Part shown: positions 58,393-63,597 of the stretch, piece by piece | How the letters are laid out: every line of letters begins with the position of its first letter | Numbering within the stretch: the first letter of the stretch is position 1 | NCBI GenBank assembly: GCA_000827265.1 | Contig: KN834794.1 | Coordinates: 1 to 63,597, forward strand | Reading direction: 5' to 3' | Length of the DNA: 63,597 nt | DNA from: Collybiopsis luxurians FD-317 M1 | Lineage: Eukaryota; Basidiomycota; Agaricomycetes; Agaricales; Omphalotaceae | Made by a program: the position numbers and the translations under genes | The notes under the pieces: generated by a model | Seen by the model: only the letters and a program-made list of their open reading frames with translations | Databases searched by the model: none | Told to the model about the DNA's origin: nothing

Positions 58393-58405
58393 ATGTTGAA
58401 GGTTG

Positions 58406-58412
58406 GTCTACT
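58406..58412. repeat. right target-site duplication GTCTACT
   Basis: This matches 35260-35266, on the other side of the 23.1-kb insertion. Immediately after it, the acyltransferase intron continues (TTACAGGCCATCAATC), as in the intact paralogue. Confidence 0.85.
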
Positions 58413-58930
58413 TTACAGGCCATCAATCAATCAATCTTCGAACCCTTCTAACCGTAACCTCTCTTGTTCGGGACACACACCTGTAGTTCTGCATTTCCCC
58501 AGGAAAACTCATCTCCCAAAAACTCAACCTCCAGTCTGGCTCATTATCAAATGCCTTCATCCAAATCTACATTGCATTTCTGGTTTCTGCAATTGTCCAC
58601 TCCTTTGGAGACTTTTGCACTAACGATAGACTGGGAAAGTCATTCTTGTTCTTCATGTTGCAGCCCATTGCGATTACGTTGGAGGAGGTGGTTCAAATGC
58701 AGTGGAGAACAAGTCGGTATAATGGAAACAGCCATGAAGCTGCGACTTGGAGTCTTGGATGGAGAACTGTGGGTTATGCATGGGTTTTGGTTTGGTTTAT
58801 AATAACGGCACCGCTGCATAATACAGAGGATCAAAGGACTCGGAGCTCAAATGACTTGTTATTTTTGTTGATACGTTGGCTAGTCAAAAATCTTACAGTA
58901 ACACGCACAAAAAACTATCTTGTCTCCTAG
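58413..58930 (+). pseudogene. MBOAT_2 acyltransferase copy 2, 3' half (exon 4)
   Basis: The end of intron 3 and exon 4 (58487-58930, 444 bases, the same length as copy 1) continue the gene broken off at 35266. The exon is still open (FCISPGKLISQKLNLQSGSL, then VSAIVHSFGDF and LQPIAITLEEVVQMQW) and ends at the same stop. Without the 5' half it can no longer be expressed as the full enzyme. Confidence 0.9.
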
Positions 58931-59423
58931 AATCTCTAGAGAGTGACGAGCATAGTAAAATTCAATTCTGAGTCAATCATTTTTATGCATTGGAGGTTCT
59001 TTATATACCATGAATCATTCTGGTATATGGTTGTGCGTAGTAATGCTTGCATGTTGAAATGAGGAAGACAGTGTACTCTCCAGAATCATTAGGAGGACTG
59101 GAGAGGGACAAATCACCCCCCCCGCCCCAGCCCACCCGCTAGCAGGAGGTAAATGCCATCTATTCCATAGTTGTACTATACTTAGTGTTTGTCGGTAAAG
59201 TTTAAACCAGACCTTGTATAAGTAATATGCTAACGATCAAATTACTTTAAAGTTTATATACCCACTGAATATTCTTGAAAATGTGGAGTAATATGTAATG
59301 TACTAATCTAATTGTCCAATAAAGTAGGAAACTATGAAGACTGTAGTGGGATAGAAGGGCTTTAGATACTTATCAGAGAAGACCATACAATACAGGCAAA
59401 TAAAATACAACTCACTAGAATCA
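58931..59423. other. 3' intergenic of segmental duplication unit 2
   Basis: No independent gene is seen. A C-rich run lies near 59117-59136. The last exon of the minus-strand membrane protein may extend to about 59330. Confidence 0.4.
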
Positions 59424-60650
59424 TTAGAGTGAATGGCTGAATAACAGCATTGTATGCCTCAAGCAAATTAGACCTTTCAATCTTGGACAAGCCAGCTGCC
59501 ATGGATATTGCATAAAACACTGCCTAAATCCAGTACAGTGAGCTCCTGACCAGACAGCATAGAAAGAGATATTTGCCTGAAGAGTGCAAAATGCAATTCC
59601 ATATTCCAGCAAAACCCAGAGAACCCTTTTTACTATAGATGTACCATTCCCACCCATATATTCCTTGCCAAAGATGTTTGTTCTTCGAGAGAGGGTCCTA
59701 CAAATGCAGCACTTAGGCATTGGCAGAGAAAATTGATGAACATATAGAACTGACCATGTTTTGTATGCAGTTGATAGAGTAGCCACTGTATTCAAATTCA
59801 GGGAAAAAAGCCAGTAGAAATTATTCTTGACTGCTTTTCCTCGCCTTTCGCCTGGGTCCTCACTTTGATCTGGGTCTTCGTTTCCATTTTCAAACCAAAC
59901 AGTGACACATATAAAAGTGAACACTTGAGAGAAATGAACAAAGGTGAAGTGAAATAAACTGATTAGCGACATTCACTCACCTGTATTGTTTATGGCCAGA
60001 AAGATCCAGAGCCATTGTACCCACTTTTTTCCCCGCCATAACACCCAGGCTCTCCAGATCACCAGTATATCTCCAATTAGCAGCTATCATGTGAGTGAAC
60101 AACATGGCATGTGCAAAAGATTTCAGGATAACTGACGTTTAAGCTGCTCGACCAAGCAATGGTGATGGTTATAAGAGTTGAGGTCCTTGATCGCAATAAA
60201 GTGATTGTTCTTTCCTCGAGAGAAGCATTGGTGTTTGGGTGAAAGAAGAGTGTGCGTATTTGCGCCAACGGCGTCATACAAGCACTGAAGAAGGCGCAAG
60301 TCGTGCTCACAAGGAGACAAATCTGTAAGACAAGAGCAATCTGCCGAGGACGACTTTGAACTCCGTGCCGGCTGCGTCAAAAGACACGAGAATGATTGAC
60401 TTTGGATTAAAACAATGAACTACTCAATACTTACATTATCAAGAGAACAGCACACGCCGAAGTTCCAAGATACAGACCTGGCACGCACTTTGTTCATATA
60501 CATGAGTAGATCGAGTGAAGAAAATGACAAACCGAAGAGGACGAATATGACGATGCATCCAACCATCTCGGCTCTCAAAAAATTCCCGAGGGCAGGGAGG
60601 TTAGTCAAATCTTCTCTGTCTGGCGAATTGAACTCGAATCCCTCCTGCAT
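59424..60650 (-). CDS. multi-helix membrane protein, unit 2 copy
   Basis: The start ATG at 60650 (MQEGFEFNSPDREDLTNLP) leads to the first helix EMVGCIVIFVLFGLSFSSLD and RARSVSWNF. Further exons give RQIALVLQICLLVSTTCAFF, TITIAWSSSLN, NWRYTGDLESLGVMAGKKW, VFTFICVTVWFENGNEDPDQ, NFYWLFSLNLNTVATLSTAY, TNIFGKEYMGGNG, VLWVLLEYGIAFCTLQ and AAGLSKIERSNLLEAYNAVI. At least six hydrophobic helices alternate with short loops, as in seven-helix proteins common in Agaricomycetes. The intron after CTLQ has a GC donor, while the duplicate at 29330-30508 has GT. The exact C-terminal end is uncertain. The unit 1 duplicate carries stops in the first helix, so this copy is the functional one. Confidence 0.6.
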
Positions 60651-63020
60651 AGTTGAAAGTGAAACCTCGAAACGTTGAAGGTCAGATTTTTGTAAAAAGC
60701 ATCTGTCTCTAGCCACGGAGCTCCCTCAATACCCACTATCAATGCCTCGCTTTTATATGGAATGAGCCAAGTGCTGAGTGTCACGAGCGAAATACCCCGT
60801 AGGGACCATCATACCTATTATTGCGTCTAAACATAAGTGAAAAACAAATTTACTCTATTTTTGGATTCTTGGAGACGATTGAAATACGATCTTCCATTGA
60901 ACCAAGGGTGAAAAGTAAGAATCGGCGGTGAGTTTCCCAGGTCTTCTTTTAAGTTATTGATATTGGTCTGACAGCTTGGATAGAAAACGTGGCGTCGGCT
61001 ACTAAATTCGCAACTGTCAACGGTACACAGTCAACGGTACGTAGTTACCATTACAGCCTATTAAAGCACAGTTACCAGTTTTCTTCCTCCTTTTGTGGGT
61101 AAGTGAACTATATTTGTCAGGCTTAGGCCTATATAGTACCCTTAGCGCTGTCCGCCCCCGCCTCCTCGCAATACATAGACTTACAAACTTAATAACTATT
61201 TAAATAATTGATTACAGAATATGTATTGTCAAGCAGCTAATGAATACATTAACATTCAACCATCTGCCAGACGACTGTACATCCAAGAATATTTACAACT
61301 CCAATTCAAGCACTCGCGGCGACTCGGAGTTGAAAGTAGTAATCCTCATAAGCATCCATGATCCAATATGGGAGACCAGCTCGAGTGCCAAAGTTTTAAG
61401 TCACGGTACTCTATGAAGATGGTCGTCACTCATTTTCTACACCCCTGAAATTTTGTTGCTTAGCACCGTTAGCAATGGCAGGCGGCAGGCCTTCTTGAGG
61501 TCCAGGTCAGGTACAGTATAATCTCCGGGAGATCTCAGAGTCACGGTCAGACAGCCAGAGTCTTCCTCACTACTAGCGTGGCCAGACAATAAAACCCATG
61601 TTCAATACTGCCGGTACGTGTCGGTGTGTGCGAGTGAGCATCTGTGCGCCACCAGGGGTGAAGCTGACTCGGAGCATGACTCATCAGACTCTCGTGTGTA
61701 TAATCTATCCCGACTCCCTCCAGTTACTCTATGCAAGCCATATATTCATGAATCAATGACATTAATGTTGAATAAGGGATAGTGGGGCTAAACCTCTATA
61801 AAAGTAACGCGATCGCAGATAGTCACACCAGCAGGCTGTCTGTCTACTCATTGCCCGACAAACAGCTACACATCCAGGCATATGCCCAAGTTTTGTCTTC
61901 CCTGCATTTGTCATATTTATGGCGGCGAGCAGCGTTTGGGCTGCTAAAAGTGTCCGGGTTAGAGCAATAACCCTCAATGCAACTAGGGAGGGAGTCAATA
62001 ATGGAAAAAGGGTACCTTCGGAGGAATAATATGTCCAATATTACTGAATTTTCACTGTCTGGAGTGGGAGGCAAAGATTAATTATGTCGGAAGGAAGTCA
62101 TCAAGAATAACTCTATCAGTGTTTGAGCCGACAAGGAAACTAAAAAGATATTCTAAATGGAGACACTTAGCATTCAGAGCTTGTGTGTTGACGGAGATGG
62201 AAAGATTATTAGAAAACAAGGGATGACATTGGTATTGAATGTTACCTCGGACGGATTTGGGGCGTACGGCGAACATTTGTTTCTGTCACCGTGAAACACT
62301 CATTTGCAATGTTATCAATTGAATTCTTCAGAGTGTTCAGGAAGCGAGCCGACGAAAGGTCACTGGGAATATCAAGCCACTTTTTGAGCGGAAAAGATCT
62401 GAACAAAGCGTGTGCGGTAACAGCTTCAAATGTTTGTGTATACACATCACAGATAGAAGATTACAGATTCCCAGCAATTGACTCATGAGTGGCATACAAC
62501 TCCGACTGCAGCTGATTTGGTCGTTCGGAAAGAATTCAAAGGAAACATTTTTTCAGCTGTTAGTCTGTCAAGGATTCGGCGGCAGGGAAACTGCAAAAGG
62601 GTAAACAAGCAATGGTATTGCTATATACATTGGCGATGGTCATTGATTGCCAAAGGTCTATCCCAACTGCGTAAGTCGGGGAGCGGACAGAAGACGTAGC
62701 GCATAGAGAGCCTGGGGTGAGAATTTCGAGATTAGATAAGGGTGTGGAAATAAGTTACCTATTGTGGCGAAATTTAGGAAGATTTTGGCCGATCGTAGCA
62801 AACCCTTCGGTCGGTGTCGGGGAAGTTCACTCTTTTTCCAAGCCTGCCAGCGGCTGGTCAAAAATCTATTTAATAGTAAGTACATAATGTTGTTATATGA
62901 TTAATGCATGCTGGAGGGACGACCCTTGTCATGTCTCCTAGTAAGTATCTCGGGAGAGCAGCAAGCGCAGTAAATCCAATTACGTAAATCAATGATAAAC
63001 TTGGATGGTCAAGTTGGCTA
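60651..63020. other. intergenic; weak minus-strand exons at 62080-62450
   Basis: The region to about 61100 is the end of segmental duplication unit 2. At 62445-62242 and 62276-62082 (minus) two open stretches read FRSFPLKKWLDIPSDLSSAR and LNAKCLHLEYLFSFLVGSNT. They could be two exons of one unrecognised protein. I see nothing else. Confidence 0.35.
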
Positions 63021-63597
63021 TTACGAGAAGGTAAAGGCAGGAGGCGAATAAAGCGAGAACAAAATCTTTACAGGCGACACCGGAATCAAACTCTCCTTAT
63101 CGAACCCCACCTCCGTCGCAGGATCAATCAACACCGGCATCGTAAGTGTCAACCAGTAAAGCACCCATACATACCCTACCCCCTTCCCAACCCAATCCGG
63201 CAGCGTACGATCCCATCCATGGCCATATCGACGTACGAAGAACTTGAGGAGCTCTTCAATAGTGATCCCAACAGCTTGGAGAGTGAAAAACAAAATCGAC
63301 ACGCCATAGTATTCTGGTTTTCTGACCATGAGATCTCCGATGAAGTGGACTGTGCCGGAGACGAGGAAGGCGGTGTAGAGTTTGAGGAAGGCGGCTGTGG
63401 GGGATTTAGGTGGGATTCTGAGGGTTTGGACGAGCTTTTTTCCAGGTGCTAGGGCGAACTAGTACAAATAGGGGAGGTAATAAAAGTTGAAGAGCGTGTA
63501 GTACGGCTGAGAGATCAATCAACCACTCACCCGACGAACAAACTGATGCCATGTCTTCCTATGTCACCGGGGGACAATTCATGAATGGAGCACGTTT
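63021..63597 (-). CDS. wax-synthase-like O-acyltransferase (MBOAT_2), copy 3, partial at window edge
   Basis: The 3' end of a third MBOAT_2 gene runs off the right edge. Exon 3 (63558-63531, 28 bases, as in copy 1) encodes KTWHQFVRR of the FWG-x-TWHQ signature. After an intron of 72 bases, exon 4 (63458-63021) encodes FALAPGKKLVQTLRIPPKSP, VSGTVHFIGDL, VGITIEELLKFF and the last helices, ending at 63021. The exon lengths and phases equal those of copy 1, but the sequence is clearly more diverged than copy 2. The gene is open in what is visible. Its start lies beyond 63597. Confidence 0.85.

Larger units (their letters stand above)
35267..58405 (+). mobile_element. 23.1-kb giant KDZ-type element with cargo genes
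   Basis: The insert is defined by comparison with the uninterrupted paralogue at 27452-28875 and by a 7-base duplication. The KDZ transposase gene lies near the right end (54248-57867, plus). The other contents are a W-P nuclear-type protein (37450-40103, minus), two proteins with an RNase H1 N-terminal-like region (40860-41379 minus; 48233-48828 plus), unrecognised genes (41506-45060), a small basic protein (46644-47298), an Spt5-like NGN-KOW protein (49160-51952, minus) and another unknown (52593-53554). Arrays of palindromic AT-rich motifs fill the gaps. No long terminal inverted repeat is seen: the ends are GAGCCCCAGACG and, from the right, CAACCTTCAACA. Both ends carry TTGTTAACAA or a variant about 19 bases in. 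An alternative is a composite of nested insertions, but no other internal border is apparent. Confidence 0.82.

Noticed and set aside
35267..58405. Starship-type element
   Set aside because: No tyrosine recombinase (DUF3435) frame was seen near either end; the recognisable enzyme is a KDZ transposase.
59117..59136. C-rich run (also near 19668-19678) as a telomere-like or regulatory signal
   Set aside because: It is a simple homopolymer tract with no repeat unit or gene context.
63219..63452. 77-codon plus-strand frame near the right edge
   Set aside because: It is antisense to the acyltransferase exon 4, whose motifs are clear.

Overview
The window looks like nuclear DNA of an Agaricomycete (mushroom-forming Basidiomycota). 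The evidence is a set of families typical of that group: membrane proteins with an N-terminal VDDSD motif, DUF6534-type seven-helix proteins, wax-synthase-like acyltransferases (MBOAT_2 type) and a KDZ-family transposase. Genes are cut by short introns of about 50-85 bases. The species cannot be named from the sequence. Gene models below were spliced by hand from GT-AG (rarely GC-AG) sites and conserved family motifs.

Left part (1-5.3 kb): two diverged copies of a single-pass VDDSD membrane protein (minus strand), then a complete MIX17/CHCHD2-type mitochondrial twin-CX9C gene and an intron-containing tRNA-Glu(CTC). From 5.9 to 19.8 kb the sequence is repeat-rich. It holds a decayed 2.46-kb transposon with a 10-bp target duplication, an 0.87-kb terminal-inverted-repeat element, a 471-bp hAT-like MITE with an 8-bp target duplication, and an inverted pair of DUF6534 genes about 5.8 kb apart.

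Middle part (20.4-31.9 kb): an intact Baeyer-Villiger-type monooxygenase. Tail-to-tail with it lies a salicylate-hydroxylase-like FAD monooxygenase broken by one stop codon. Next come an intact MBOAT_2 acyltransferase, a multi-helix membrane protein gene in tail-to-tail orientation, and the 3' remnant of a LINE retrotransposon.

Right part (34-61 kb): the acyltransferase plus membrane-protein unit is repeated as a segmental duplication. Its acyltransferase copy is split inside intron 3 by a 23,139-bp insertion (35,267-58,405) flanked by GTCTACT on both sides. The insertion carries a KDZ transposase (dead, five in-frame TGA codons), an Spt5-like NGN-KOW protein gene (also broken), two genes with a region resembling the RNase H1 N-terminal domain, a small basic protein, a long low-complexity nuclear-type protein and several unrecognised genes. 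These are separated by arrays of short AT-rich palindromic motifs. Both ends of the insertion carry the motif TTGTTAACAA or a variant at about the same distance from the end. I read it as a giant, cargo-bearing KDZ element, and it is the most interesting object here. A third MBOAT_2 acyltransferase runs off the right edge of the window.
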